From contig JAIRVH010000123.1 of assembly GCA_031253985.1 (NCBI GenBank), positions 1-64,000 of the forward strand: DNA of 64,000 bases, in the 5' to 3' direction. This DNA is from Sphingobacterium sp. (lineage in GTDB: Bacteria; Bacteroidota; Bacteroidia; Sphingobacteriales; Sphingobacteriaceae). Made by a program: the position numbers and the translations under genes. Within the stretch, counting starts at the first letter, position 1, and each line of letters opens with the position of its first letter. Shown here piece after piece: positions 35,603 through 45,061 of the stretch. Below the pieces are notes generated by a model, which made no database searches, had not been told where the DNA came from, and was given only the letters and a program-made list of their open reading frames with translations.

Positions 35603-37141
35603 ATGTCCCTTAGAAACCGAATTCTACTCATCAGTTTAATCCTTTTTAAATTCATCATTCAATACCAATTGATTAGTCCGACCTATGAACTGCAACGTGA
35701 TGAATTTTTGCATTTAGATCAAGCTAACCATCTTGCCTGGGGATACCTTTCTGTTCCGCCGCTAACATCGTGGATCTCCTATCTGATTAAAATATTAGGC
35801 AACTCTGTTTTTTGGATAAAGTTTTTTCCAGCCCTTTTTGGGGCCCTCACGATTCTTATCGTCTGGAAAACAATAGAAGCGCTCAAAGGGAATCTCTTCG
35901 CACTGATCTTTGGAAGTTCTTGCGTGATATTTTCAGTCCTATTTCGCTTAAATGGTTTGTATCAACCCAATTCTTTTGATGTCCTCTGCTGGACTTTCAT
36001 GTACTACCTCATCATAAAATATTTAAACAACAAACGACCCAAGTGGCTATTTTATATAGCCTTTGTATTTGCGTTTGGGTTTTTGAATAAATACAACATC
36101 CTATTTTTGATCTTCGGTCTTATCCCTGCTCTCGCTTTGGTCCCGGAGCGAAAAGTCTTTGCAGAAAAAAAATTGTACTATGCGATACTTACTGCTCTAC
36201 TGATTATTCTTCCTAATTTAATATGGCAGTACCGCAATAACTTCCCCGTATTTGTTCATTTCAAGGAACTTCAAGATACACAGCTCGTGCATGTCAATAG
36301 ATGGAGCTTTATGCGATCTCAATTTCTATTTTTCTTTGGAACCTTTCCTGTTGTGATTCTTGGACTGTATGCACTGCGGAAATACCCTGCATTTAAAGCA
36401 TACCGCCTATTCTTCTATTCTTTCTTCATTACCCTTGGAATTTTCCTATTGCTGAGAGCAAAAGATTATTATGCAATAGGTCTCTATCCAATCTATTTTG
36501 CTTTTGGAGCAGTCTATATTTCATCACTGCTGGAAAATAAAACCGGTCAAATTTTAAAACCTATTTTGATCGCTTTAACGGCTATCCTTTTTCTTCCGAT
36601 CTACAATATTGCATTCCCCAATAGAAATCCAGCATATTTTGTGAACCATCCCGATAAATACAGGAAATATGGTATGTTAACATGGGAAGATGGTAAAGAG
36701 CACCCACTCCCACAGGATTTTGCAGATATGCTGGGATGGAAAGAACTTGCCCAAAAAGTCGATAGTGTGTATGACCAAATACCTAAATCGGAAAACACCC
36801 TTGTACTTTGCGACAATTATGGTCAGGCCGGCGCGATCAACTATTATTCCAAACGTGGAATAAAGGCTGTTTCATTCAACGCTGACTACATCAATTGGTT
36901 TGATTTGAATAAGGCTTACAACAATTTGATTCGAATTAAAGACCGCTGGGAACGAGAAAGAGAACTTACAATAACAAGTCCTTTCTTCAGCAAATCAATG
37001 TTGGCTGACTCCATCACAAATCGTTACGCCAGAGAATATGGTACAGTCATCTTCACCTTTATTCATGCAAAAATCAATATCAATGAACGTATCTCCCAAG
37101 AAATTGCGTCAGAAAAAAAGGCCAAGAAACTTCCTTTGTAA
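35603..37141 (+). CDS. Glycosyltransferase family 39-like membrane protein (PMT_2)
   Basis: A 512-residue multi-pass membrane protein with about ten helices and the first-loop acidic motif YELQRDEFLHLDQANHLAWG (Asp-Glu), typical of polyprenyl-phosphate-dependent glycosyltransferases such as ArnT/PMT. LVVPPLTS-like SVPPLTSWISYL follows. The C-terminal 150 residues form a periplasmic domain. It would transfer a sugar from a lipid carrier to lipid A, a glycan or protein; the acceptor is not clear. No glycan biosynthesis neighbours are present, so it is an orphan enzyme. Confidence 0.85.
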   Translation: MSLRNRILLISLILFKFIIQYQLISPTYELQRDEFLHLDQANHLAWGYLSVPPLTSWISYLIKILGNSVFWIKFFPALFGALTILIVWKTIEALKGNLFALIFGSSCVIFSVLFRLNGLYQPNSFDVLCWTFMYYLIIKYLNNKRPKWLFYIAFVFAFGFLNKYNILFLIFGLIPALALVPERKVFAEKKLYYAILTALLIILPNLIWQYRNNFPVFVHFKELQDTQLVHVNRWSFMRSQFLFFFGTFPVVILGLYALRKYPAFKAYRLFFYSFFITLGIFLLLRAKDYYAIGLYPIYFAFGAVYISSLLENKTGQILKPILIALTAILFLPIYNIAFPNRNPAYFVNHPDKYRKYGMLTWEDGKEHPLPQDFADMLGWKELAQKVDSVYDQIPKSENTLVLCDNYGQAGAINYYSKRGIKAVSFNADYINWFDLNKAYNNLIRIKDRWERERELTITSPFFSKSMLADSITNRYAREYGTVIFTFIHAKININERISQEIASEKKAKKLPL

Positions 37142-37303
37142 ATAATTCATTTTTCACGCAATTTAGGCTATAGCAGTCTATTTTTTTTCAATAAAAAATT
37201 AGTATATTTAGTTTAATAGCCAAATGCTTCCGGCGTAAATGATACTTGTCGCATATCTTCTAGTATCATCACTATGCATGGAACTTAATGCCAAATTAAC
37301 AGG

Positions 37304-37867
37304 ATGATTATGCGCTTTTTGAATTTCTTGAAAGGACAAAGCAATTTGAAACAGATTGACGTTAGTGAGGACGACGATTTTGTAGATTTACAACTGACGG
37401 TCACCAAATATTGGAAAGACGATGATGAAAATCATATTGTCCAAGCTAAAGGGCTTTGGGGTAGAGAGACGGTCGGATTGGCAATTGCCTTTCGTCCCGA
37501 CATGAAATTGGGTATTGTCAATACTGAGGTCGATAAACAAAGGTTTTATCGCGAAGGAATTAACTTCTATTCGATTGGAAAGTTAAGTGACAATTTTACT
37601 AAAGCCCTGAATAGTCTCTTTAAAATCGAAGGTGCATCCGCTAAAATGCACGATACTATTGGATCGACGGCATTTATTGTCAGTGGACAACCCGAATATT
37701 TTGATGAGGAATATATTAAAGCCAAAGTTTTCTTTGACGACGCAAATGAAAAACATCATTATGCAGAGTGGTATGTCAATATAGATTTAAAACATAATAT
37801 CCTCGAACTTCGAGAAAAAGACCCGGAATATAGAAAAAACATCATTAACATCTTGACAAATGTTTAA
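37304..37867 (+). CDS. Hypothetical cytoplasmic protein, 187 aa
   Basis: I do not recognise the family. No signal peptide or membrane helix. The product is acidic (N-terminal EDDDFVDLQLTVTKYWKDDDENH) with FYREGINFYSIGKLSDNF in the middle and a C-terminal AEWYVNIDLKHNILELREKD. An ATG two codons downstream (37310) is an alternative start. The overall look, acidic and lone, is that of effector or immunity proteins of polymorphic systems, but no partner is present. A truncated reading frame follows directly. Confidence 0.6.
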   Translation: MIMRFLNFLKGQSNLKQIDVSEDDDFVDLQLTVTKYWKDDDENHIVQAKGLWGRETVGLAIAFRPDMKLGIVNTEVDKQRFYREGINFYSIGKLSDNFTKALNSLFKIEGASAKMHDTIGSTAFIVSGQPEYFDEEYIKAKVFFDDANEKHHYAEWYVNIDLKHNILELREKDPEYRKNIINILTNV

Positions 37868-37873
37868 ATTTGA

Positions 37874-38083
37874 GAGCGTATTCATCAGCCCCTAAAAAAA
37901 CACGACCCAGAAAAATATTTCGACAAAATTGACAGCAGCAATCCAATGCTAATATTAGCAAATACAGGTATTTATACGAATGCCCTTCCCTATCCCCATA
38001 AAATTTACAATTTTGAAAAATTGAACAGAAAAACCCCAACTAACTTCTTTGACTGGTGCAAAAAATCTAATTTGTTTTATTAG
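37874..38083 (+). pseudogene. 5'-truncated gene fragment
   Basis: A 69-codon frame with strong coding look (reads HDPEKYFDKIDSSNPMLILA, then NTGIYTNALPYPHKIYNF and FDWCKKSNLFY) but it is closed off by a TGA immediately before it and has no suitable start codon except an internal ATG. It begins 6 bases after the stop codon of the preceding gene and may be the surviving C-terminus of a deleted gene, possibly from the same acquired segment. Confidence 0.4.
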
Positions 38084-38107
38084 AAGAAGATAAACACAAC
38101 TAGACCA

Positions 38108-38899
38108 TTAAATATCAGAATATGCTGTAGGATGCAATAACAGCGTAACATTCTTCGATACATTATTCTGATATTGCGGTAAATCTTGCATTGGCTTGTA
38201 TAAAGGTCCAAAATCTTTCCAGTGTATATTCCGATCTTCCATACTTTCGAAGGTCGTCATATACATCAAGTTAGGCATCGTACCACCGGCAATCACCTGT
38301 CCATAAAAAACAGCATTAAAATTCAGTTTTTTGAAAATATCAATTTCTCCATTGTTAAACATCGCTATCTTATTTGCAGACAGTTGCTCCGTTGCGGCCT
38401 CATAACTTCGTAATTCATAAATGCGTTTAGTTTTTTCAGCGGATAATTTAGGAAGCGCTGATTTGGGCATTCTTTCAAATGCTTTCATCCATATTGTCTC
38501 CAATCTCTTGAAAGGAGGATTACTATAACTTGCCTCCATATATGCCTTACCTGCCTCTAGGTATTTTTGATCGTCGGCCAGCCGCCGATCCAAATTGACC
38601 AGTAAATTGAGATCAGAAACACTGATGAATACATAAACCAACCTATCTTGGCCAGCAACATTTTCTAAAGGTTTGAATACCCCGACATCTTTAAATCCCA
38701 ATTTATGCAATGCCGGTAGGTAAGCTAGCTCAAGATACTTATCGATGACTTTCTCCTGTTCATCGCTCTCATAATGATATACTTTCAGTTGAAAATAAGC
38801 ATGTTTCGATTTCTCAAAAGCGAAGAGGCAATTTCCTACCATAATTAATGACAGAAGCAATACGAGATGCCAGTTGGGAATAAAGTTGTATTTTTTCAT
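38108..38899 (-). CDS. NIPSNAP family protein
   Basis: A 263-residue exported protein with a signal peptide (LVLLLSLIMVGNCLFA) and two NIPSNAP-type ferredoxin-like folds: HAYFQLKVYHYESDEQ and KRIYELRSYEAATEQ (the second with the classic Y-E-L-R-x-Y start). NIPSNAP domains are structurally ferredoxin-like; in bacteria the role is unknown, often linked to vesicle or carbohydrate context. It stands alone between a remnant and a response regulator. Confidence 0.87.
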   Translation of the reverse strand: MKKYNFIPNWHLVLLLSLIMVGNCLFAFEKSKHAYFQLKVYHYESDEQEKVIDKYLELAYLPALHKLGFKDVGVFKPLENVAGQDRLVYVFISVSDLNLLVNLDRRLADDQKYLEAGKAYMEASYSNPPFKRLETIWMKAFERMPKSALPKLSAEKTKRIYELRSYEAATEQLSANKIAMFNNGEIDIFKKLNFNAVFYGQVIAGGTMPNLMYMTTFESMEDRNIHWKDFGPLYKPMQDLPQYQNNVSKNVTLLLHPTAYSDI

Positions 38900-39106
38900 T
38901 ATAATTCGGGAAAAATTGGGTATTGATTAAAAAATAAAGATAATACTAATTTTGAAAGTTCAAATTAGAATACTCTACATATTTGCTGTCTTTTTCAGTT
39001 TTCTACATCCAAAATAGGGGTTTATACTTATTAGAATCGGTATTTTAACCATATTGTCTCGATGGCTTTTTATTTAATTTAGCTCCACCTTTTTTAAAGC
39101 TGCAAC

Positions 39107-39466
39107 ATGTCAAACAAAACAATACTTATGTTGGACGATGATAAACATGTCCTTGAAATATGTACAATAATACTCGAAACAAATGGCTATAACATGGCCG
39201 TCTCTGAAACTTCTCATGATATTATCGAAAAAGTAGAAGAGGTACGTCCTGATTTAATTTTGATGGACAATTGGATACCCAAAATAGGCGGTGTAGAAGC
39301 CACACGCCTGCTCAAAAATCATCCCTTATATCGTAATATCCCTGTCATCTATCTATCCGCTAATACCGACATCGAAACGCTAGCCCAGCAAGCCGGAGCA
39401 GACAGTTATCTCGCCAAACCTTTCGACCTAGAAGATTTAGAAAATAGAATAGCTGAACTGCTGTAA
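39107..39466 (+). CDS. Stand-alone receiver protein (CheY-like)
   Basis: A 119-residue single-domain response regulator. The acidic pocket Asp10-Asp11-Asp12 (LDDDKHV), phospho-acceptor Asp54 (ILMDNW), Ser/Thr position Ser84 and Lys104 (YLAKPF) are all present, so it is phosphorylatable. There is no output domain and no histidine kinase within 15 kb, so its partner is encoded elsewhere; it could act as a phosphotransfer intermediate or on motility or stress proteins. A -7-like box TAATTTAG (39075-39082) with TTG 18 bp upstream is a plausible promoter with one mismatch. Confidence 0.92.
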   Translation: MSNKTILMLDDDKHVLEICTIILETNGYNMAVSETSHDIIEKVEEVRPDLILMDNWIPKIGGVEATRLLKNHPLYRNIPVIYLSANTDIETLAQQAGADSYLAKPFDLEDLENRIAELL

Positions 39467-39751
39467 TTCTATTCTTATATTTCAGCACCGTTGACCGAGC
39501 CGCTACGAATGAAGTTTCTGTTCCGATACTTTATTGGCGCATCCGGCCAAATGACAGCGAATATATTCACGCATATTTTAATGATAGCGTGGCTTATTTG
39601 ATTGTAAGTATATATTGTTCAAATTCTTGCAGCATACTCACGGGTATCAACAATTGGAAATGAATACAATACTACGTTTGAAGTCCAGATAATAATATAT
39701 ACTTTCGCATTATAAAATGAGAATTAATCATTAAGACAGTATCAATACTCC

Positions 39752-40264
39752 ATGTCAGCATCCGTTTTAAAATTTAAATCTGGTTCATTCCATATACGCC
39801 AGCTGGCAGAGAGCGAATCTGCACTTTATAAAGCAATGCGTATCGAGTCAATTCAAACCGAACCTACACTTTTTCGACAGAGTTTCCCTCCTGAAAAAGA
39901 ACTCTCTGATAGGGATTGGGCAGAACGCATACGATACCCACGCATCGTTTTTGGTCTTTTTGAAAACGAAAAAATGATTGGGATAACGAGTATGCTGTTG
40001 CTGAATAAAGAAGAAGCCTATTTTGGTCAGTCTTTCATACAGCCTCAGTATAGAAAATTAGGTCTATCGAGTCTTTTGTATAAAATAAGAATGGTCTGGG
40101 CCACAAGAAATCATTTGAGAAAACTGACTATAAGCCATCGCGAAATAAATATGATTTCAAAAGCCGCTATCGAGAGAGCCGGTTTTCATTATAGTCATAA
40201 AGAACTGGTACAATGGCTCGACGGAACAACTGGCTACTCGATGTACTATAGTCTGTTCCTATAG
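39752..40264 (+). CDS. GNAT family N-acetyltransferase
   Basis: A 170-residue acetyltransferase of the GNAT fold. FGLFENEKMIGITSMLLL (beta strands) and the acetyl-CoA loop area FIQPQYRKLGLSSLLYKIRM (Q/R-x-x-G-L/x-x-x-L motif, about 92-112) are recognisable, with C-terminal REINMISKAAIERAGFHYSHKE. The N-terminal half is related in sequence to the truncated GNAT at 63.1 kb. Acceptor unknown. Confidence 0.85.
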   Translation: MSASVLKFKSGSFHIRQLAESESALYKAMRIESIQTEPTLFRQSFPPEKELSDRDWAERIRYPRIVFGLFENEKMIGITSMLLLNKEEAYFGQSFIQPQYRKLGLSSLLYKIRMVWATRNHLRKLTISHREINMISKAAIERAGFHYSHKELVQWLDGTTGYSMYYSLFL

Positions 40265-40391
40265 TCAAAAGGCAAACTAACTTGGCTGTTAACCAATCCC
40301 GAGAGACTAAGATATGTTAAATAATAGCTTTCCATCTTGAATGCATATATTGAATCGATTTATAATTCACTTCATAACATATTTATACCGG

Positions 40392-40976
40392 ATGAAAAAA
40401 CTAATCTTGAGCATATTCTTTTTAAGCAGTTTAGCCTTATATGGCCAGCAAAAAACAACAAAAGACAGTTTCACAGTAAAAATTCAAGAGTTAGAAGGGG
40501 ATATAAATCATGATGGTTATCCAGATAAAATTGTTCTTACCATGGACACTGCAAATACGGAAACACCGATTAAAACGCAGGTATTTCTGTCCAAACCCAA
40601 TGGAAAGCTACGGTTGGCTCTCTCCTCAACGACAATGGTCGAACCCCATTTCCCGCTACCCAACTTTGCTATTGAAAATGGGCAGATTCATATTTTAGCC
40701 GATATCGCAGGTGGTCATGCCGATTATAAATTTCGTTGCAGAAATGGAAATTTCGAATTGATCTACCTCGAAAAAGGAACCTGGGATGGCAAAAATACAA
40801 CGACAGAAACCCAATTCAACTTATTGACCGGAGTCAAAACTGAACAGGTAAAAGCACTTGGATCCGAAGAGAGTATCCAAGAGAGAAAAACTACGATAAA
40901 AATCAATCCCTTACCGCTACTGCAAGAACTCAATCAATTTGATGCCCCTTCATTTAGGCTCAATAAAGCTCCTTAG
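40392..40976 (+). CDS. Secreted protein with a calcium-loop-like repeat, 194 aa
   Basis: The start is set at MKKLILSIFFLSSLALYG, which forms a clean signal peptide; upstream codons are a weak extension. The mature part has one EF-hand/dockerin-like loop, GDINHDGYPDKIVLTMD (DxNxDGxxD), as found in VCBS and integrin-like beta-propeller proteins, followed by about 140 residues of beta-rich sequence. It may bind calcium. The family is not recognised. Single gene. Confidence 0.7.
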   Translation: MKKLILSIFFLSSLALYGQQKTTKDSFTVKIQELEGDINHDGYPDKIVLTMDTANTETPIKTQVFLSKPNGKLRLALSSTTMVEPHFPLPNFAIENGQIHILADIAGGHADYKFRCRNGNFELIYLEKGTWDGKNTTTETQFNLLTGVKTEQVKALGSEESIQERKTTIKINPLPLLQELNQFDAPSFRLNKAP

Positions 40977-41024
40977 TCAAGCAGAAAAAAAAAAGAATGC
41001 TAAAAGAGATGCCTCATAAGCCCC

Positions 41025-42857
41025 TTATTGGCTTTCGAGACTTTCCATAAATGCAATAATGTCATTCTTCTCCCTTTCAGTCAGATGCAAGTTTTCATCT
41101 GACAGTGTCTGATTGGGTAATTTGATCCCCAGTCCCGCCCCGCCGCCATTATTGTAAAACTCCATGACTTCATCCAAGGTCTGATAAATTCCGTTATGCA
41201 TATAAGGTGCCGTCTTTTTCACATTTCGGACGGAAGGAATCTTAAAAGCATATTTATATGAATCAACACCAATAATAGCATAATATCCTAAATCAGTATC
41301 AAGAACGGAATCTTTTTTGGAACTGGGCACGCCCAACACCTCCACCTCACTCTGCATAAATTTGGGCGGCGTAACACCATTGAATAATGGAAGAAAATGA
41401 CAGGTTGCACACTTTCCTTTACCCATAAATAAATTAAAGCCATCCACCTCCGAAGCAGATAAAGCAGTTCGGTCTCCGCGCATATATACATCAAATCGAC
41501 TATTGATTTTAGTTAGACTACGGATATAAGAAGCAAGTGCATTGGTTATTTGATCGGCAGAGACAGGTTGGCATTCTGTAGCAAAAGCCCTATTAAACAA
41601 CGATTGATAAATTTCATCTGATGAAACGTATTGCACAATAGTTGTCATTGAGCCATCCATCTCTTGCTTATTTCCAATAACATCTTGTATCTGGTCTTCC
41701 AGTGTCAATGACCGCATATCATAGAAATAATTGGATTGTAAAGCCGCATTTAATAAAGTAGGAGTATTCCGTTTCAATAACCGTCCTGAGGTATGAATAT
41801 CTTCTTGCAGCACCATTCCATCAGTAAAAGCAAGGTTGGGATTGTGGCAGGAAGCACAACTTCGGGTATGGGTACCAGACAAAGCCACATCATAAAATAA
41901 TTTTTCGCCTAATACAATCTTTTCATCTGATAAATGAAATTTCGGCCCGGGAGAAAAAGCGTCCGCATTAAATGCATCCAGATCAAACATGGTATTTACA
42001 CCCTGCCTCAGCATTCTATTATACTTAATTTTAGGTCCAGTTTGATTTCGTTCTAAAGCCGCTATTTCTGTACTGATTTCATTCGCAAATTGCGTAATGA
42101 ATAGTGCTCTGTCAAAAGAATTAAAGTCAGTATTACCCTGAAGATAATTAATCGCTTTAGTTAGTGTTAAAAATAGCCTTTCTTTGCGTGTGCCATAATG
42201 AAGAAGTATGTTTTGCAAGCTTCCTAGAGCAACTGACGCTTCCATCATACTGTTTTGAAAGAGTGGATTATCAAATCCGGTGATCCCCAAAGATATAATC
42301 CGAAATACTTCAAGTTTCGAAGCATCCAAAATGCGCCAATCCTCCAATTGATGATCTTTGAAATAGGAAATCAAATAATCCGTATTTGTGGTTAAATGTT
42401 CAATTTCACGAATTAGCTTTTGCCTATTGTTGGCATCGAATGTGGGATAGATAAGCTCTTCGATCACTTGCAATCCCACCGGCTCCACCCCTCTGGCTAA
42501 AGACGGATCCAATAAATCCGCATTTTCCACTTCCTCCACCGGCGGCCCGTTCAACCTTTTGGATAGATCCGCAGTAAAATATTCCGAAGCCCATTCAAAT
42601 CTTTTAAAAAGCATTCTGGTTTTCAAAAATGCCTGTCGCATCCCCACAGCATCTATTTCTTCTTTGTGAACCTCAACAGCAAGCGTATCTTTAATATAGG
42701 CCTTAAAAGACAGCATCTGACCCAGAACTTCTTTCTGAATCAGATGCTCACGAGCAGAGGTTCCTCTTTTTTTTGTATAAGCTGATTGTCCTGCCGTAAA
42801 TCCTACGATAAATACAATCGTCAACATGAGGATTATAACTACAATCTTCTTATACAT
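41025..42857 (-). CDS. Di-heme cytochrome c peroxidase (MauG/CCP family) with imelysin-like N-terminal domain
   Basis: A 610-residue membrane-anchored or exported protein. The N-terminal helix (VVIILMLTIVFIVGFTAG) is followed by about 280 residues of mostly helical sequence, with VGLQVIEELIYP (about 126-137) resembling the GxHxxE motif of imelysin/EfeO, but His is replaced by Gln. The C-terminal half is the CCP domain with two heme sites: Cys334-x-x-Cys337-His338 (CASCHNP) and Cys483-x-x-Cys486-His487 (CATCHFL), and the final PYMHNGIYQTLDEVMEFYN with the distal Met. It should reduce hydrogen peroxide with a cytochrome donor. Co-oriented with the AcpA-like gene 30 bases upstream, so one operon. 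Confidence 0.92.
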   Translation of the reverse strand: MYKKIVVIILMLTIVFIVGFTAGQSAYTKKRGTSAREHLIQKEVLGQMLSFKAYIKDTLAVEVHKEEIDAVGMRQAFLKTRMLFKRFEWASEYFTADLSKRLNGPPVEEVENADLLDPSLARGVEPVGLQVIEELIYPTFDANNRQKLIREIEHLTTNTDYLISYFKDHQLEDWRILDASKLEVFRIISLGITGFDNPLFQNSMMEASVALGSLQNILLHYGTRKERLFLTLTKAINYLQGNTDFNSFDRALFITQFANEISTEIAALERNQTGPKIKYNRMLRQGVNTMFDLDAFNADAFSPGPKFHLSDEKIVLGEKLFYDVALSGTHTRSCASCHNPNLAFTDGMVLQEDIHTSGRLLKRNTPTLLNAALQSNYFYDMRSLTLEDQIQDVIGNKQEMDGSMTTIVQYVSSDEIYQSLFNRAFATECQPVSADQITNALASYIRSLTKINSRFDVYMRGDRTALSASEVDGFNLFMGKGKCATCHFLPLFNGVTPPKFMQSEVEVLGVPSSKKDSVLDTDLGYYAIIGVDSYKYAFKIPSVRNVKKTAPYMHNGIYQTLDEVMEFYNNGGGAGLGIKLPNQTLSDENLHLTEREKNDIIAFMESLESQ

Positions 42858-42887
42858 ATCTCAATTTCCTATCGATCGAAAGATAGC

Positions 42888-44234
42888 CTACTTGAAAACG
42901 AGCGCATTTCTGAAAGGATTTGCTTTTCTATCTCTATCAGCCAGGGGTTCTATTCCCCAACGTTGCTCTATCAATGAAAGAATACTGACGGTCTCATACT
43001 GTGTATGGTCGACGACTCCACGTTTAGCGAATGGTCCAATAACAATTGCCGGGATCCGGCTTCCAGGTCCCCAGCGATCTATGATCGGCGGGTTAACATG
43101 ATCAAAGAAGCCTCCAAATTCATCGTACGTTAAAATCACTAAGGCATCTTTTGCATTGGGGCCTTCCAGTACAGCGTTGATCAGATTAACAGCAAGTTGC
43201 TCTGAGGAATAAACGGCCGAACTTCCGGGATGCTCATCATTGCCCCCACCTGGTTTAACAAAAGATACACTAGGAAGCGTTCCCTCTTTGGCAGCCTTGA
43301 TAAAATCATTTTGGTCCTTCATGTGTTTTCGTCCTTCTTTGCCTTCTTCAAAATTGGCAAAATATAGGAAAGGCTCATGATTATAGGCAAAGTTATTTTT
43401 ACGTTCGGCAACAGCATCATCCCAGCCTTCTGAATACCAGGCCCAGCTAACATTCTTTTCAGTCAGGCGATCGCCAATTGTAGGCATCGTCTGAGATGGC
43501 AATAATTTTGATGTATCGGATTTGGCAGGATAAGGTTTATTTCGGGACAGTACATGATTGATGGCATAGCCATCAGGAGTAACGACACCATCTTTTATCA
43601 TCTTACCATTTGCATCGAGCTTAGCCACCATCGAACTAGGCGCATTGGGCCAAACCGGAACCGCCGCTGAAATCATATAAATGTGATTTAAATAGGATCC
43701 GCCAAATACGCTCTGAAAGAAATTATCACATAATGTATAATCTTTGGCAAATGGATAGAGTGGCAATTTATCCGTATTATAATACCCCATCGCCAATCCT
43801 TTGGAATCATTATATAGTGCAAATTTATCCATTTTCCCACCGTTAATCTGCAATTGGTTATGATAGAAGCGGTGTGTAACATCCGGCGTTGCCTTGTCGG
43901 AAGGAACATATTGATCTATATTAAAAAACTGATTGGGGAGATTGGTTGGAAAAGAGTTATTACGGGGGATTTCAGGTAGATATTGATAAACTTTCCCATT
44001 TTCATCCACCTGCAAAAATTCACCCTTTTTGACATTCGCTATGCCGTTGGCGCCCTTAAATTCGCCATAAAGATTATCAAAACTATGATTTTCCATATAG
44101 ATAACAACCACATGGTTAATCTTTTTGATACCTTCATCAAAGGGGAGCTCTTGGCGCTGGGCTTTTTTGGTAACTGCGCAACTGCTTATACTCAAAATTC
44201 CAAGAGATAAATACAATAATCGTTGTAACCGCAT
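42888..44234 (-). CDS. AcpA/phospholipase C-type phosphoesterase
   Basis: A 448-residue exported metallo-phosphoesterase of the PF04185 superfamily (bacterial acid phosphatase AcpA and phospholipase C). A lipoprotein signal ends in LSISSC (Cys near residue 19). The first active-site block INHVVVIYMENHSFDNLYGE is diagnostic, with later TLPSVSFVKPGGGNDEHPGS and VILTYDEFGGFFDHVNPP carrying the metal-binding Asp/His. It hydrolyses phosphomonoesters or phospholipid head groups in the periplasm. It is the first gene of the unit with the cytochrome c peroxidase. A -7-like TAAGTTTG (44275-44282) lies about 40 bases upstream. Confidence 0.92.
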   Translation of the reverse strand: MRLQRLLYLSLGILSISSCAVTKKAQRQELPFDEGIKKINHVVVIYMENHSFDNLYGEFKGANGIANVKKGEFLQVDENGKVYQYLPEIPRNNSFPTNLPNQFFNIDQYVPSDKATPDVTHRFYHNQLQINGGKMDKFALYNDSKGLAMGYYNTDKLPLYPFAKDYTLCDNFFQSVFGGSYLNHIYMISAAVPVWPNAPSSMVAKLDANGKMIKDGVVTPDGYAINHVLSRNKPYPAKSDTSKLLPSQTMPTIGDRLTEKNVSWAWYSEGWDDAVAERKNNFAYNHEPFLYFANFEEGKEGRKHMKDQNDFIKAAKEGTLPSVSFVKPGGGNDEHPGSSAVYSSEQLAVNLINAVLEGPNAKDALVILTYDEFGGFFDHVNPPIIDRWGPGSRIPAIVIGPFAKRGVVDHTQYETVSILSLIEQRWGIEPLADRDRKANPFRNALVFK

Positions 44235-44389
44235 CCTGTCTTCTTTTTAGTAGATTAGACTGTAAATTCTATAACAAACTTACAATTATTATAGTTTTTC
44301 AATCTATAATCAACCGAATTTGCGTTCAACGTATCAGGTTCTTTACAGGTAATTCTGCAAATCTTCCAGAGAACAGGGAATTTATACTA

Positions 44390-44773
44390 TTAGTTCATGG
44401 CAACTTCAGTCTCATTTTTGGTATAGAGTTTACTTCTGTAGGTAATTCCCCATTTGGCAATTTCATCGATAATAGGGCCTAGGGTTTTGCCACATGCTGT
44501 CAGTTCGTACTCCACCGTTAAAGGTTTGGTGTTCAACACTGTCCTTTTAATCAACTGATTCATTTCCAAATCCTGAAGTTCTTTAGACAGCATTTTTGCA
44601 CCGATACCGTCTACTTCACGTAAAAGTTCCATGAAACGTAATTTTTCAACAAGCATCAATGTGCCAATAATGTGAAATTTCCATTTTCCTGCCAAGATCT
44701 CCATGGTATCATTAATGGCCAGTATACGTGTTTTGCAGGCGCCCGAAGATGTTAAAGTTGCTTCTTTTTTCAT
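44390..44773 (-). CDS. HxlR family transcriptional regulator
   Basis: A 127-residue winged helix-turn-helix regulator. The HxlR signature is clear: Cys13 (ACKTRILAI), LAGKWKFHIIGTLM, a recognition helix LREVDGIGAKMLSKELQDLE and YELTACGKTLGPIIDEIAKWG. Members respond to oxidative or electrophilic stress through the N-terminal Cys. It is divergent from the YceI gene with a palindromic site between them, and probably represses it. Confidence 0.92.
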   Translation of the reverse strand: MKKEATLTSSGACKTRILAINDTMEILAGKWKFHIIGTLMLVEKLRFMELLREVDGIGAKMLSKELQDLEMNQLIKRTVLNTKPLTVEYELTACGKTLGPIIDEIAKWGITYRSKLYTKNETEVAMN

Positions 44774-44919
44774 TTTATGATTCTTTATCGATCTCTCACC
44801 GTCTTCATTGATTATCCTAATATCTGTAAAATTGAAAACTGCGATTTTACGATGATGATTTTTAATACCTACAAAAATACAGATTTATAAAGTTACAGCC
44901 CACTATCTTTTTGGAAAGT

Positions 44920-44937
44920 AGTTTCTTTAAGGAAACT
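44920..44937. promoter_or_regulatory. Candidate HxlR operator
   Basis: An 18-bp dyad AGTTTC-TTTAAG-GAAACT that is 16/18 palindromic. It lies between the divergent HxlR and YceI genes, 27 bases before a full -7 box TACCTTTG (44965-44972), so a bound dimer would cover the -33 region of the YceI promoter. Confidence 0.5.
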
Positions 44938-45061
44938 GATACCAAAAATAAACTATCTATCATCTACCTTTGTATCGGCAACATAAGAAGGTGCGAATTG
45001 GCACAGTTGATGCTGTCAGAATTTAAGGTGTAAATAACATATAAAAATAAAACGATTAAAA

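Noticed and set aside
39467..39663. Protein-like frame (…VPILYWRIRPNDSEYIHAYF…) after the receiver gene
   Set aside because: No start codon and no known family; about 60 codons in AT-rich DNA can arise by chance. It may be a remnant but evidence is too weak to list.
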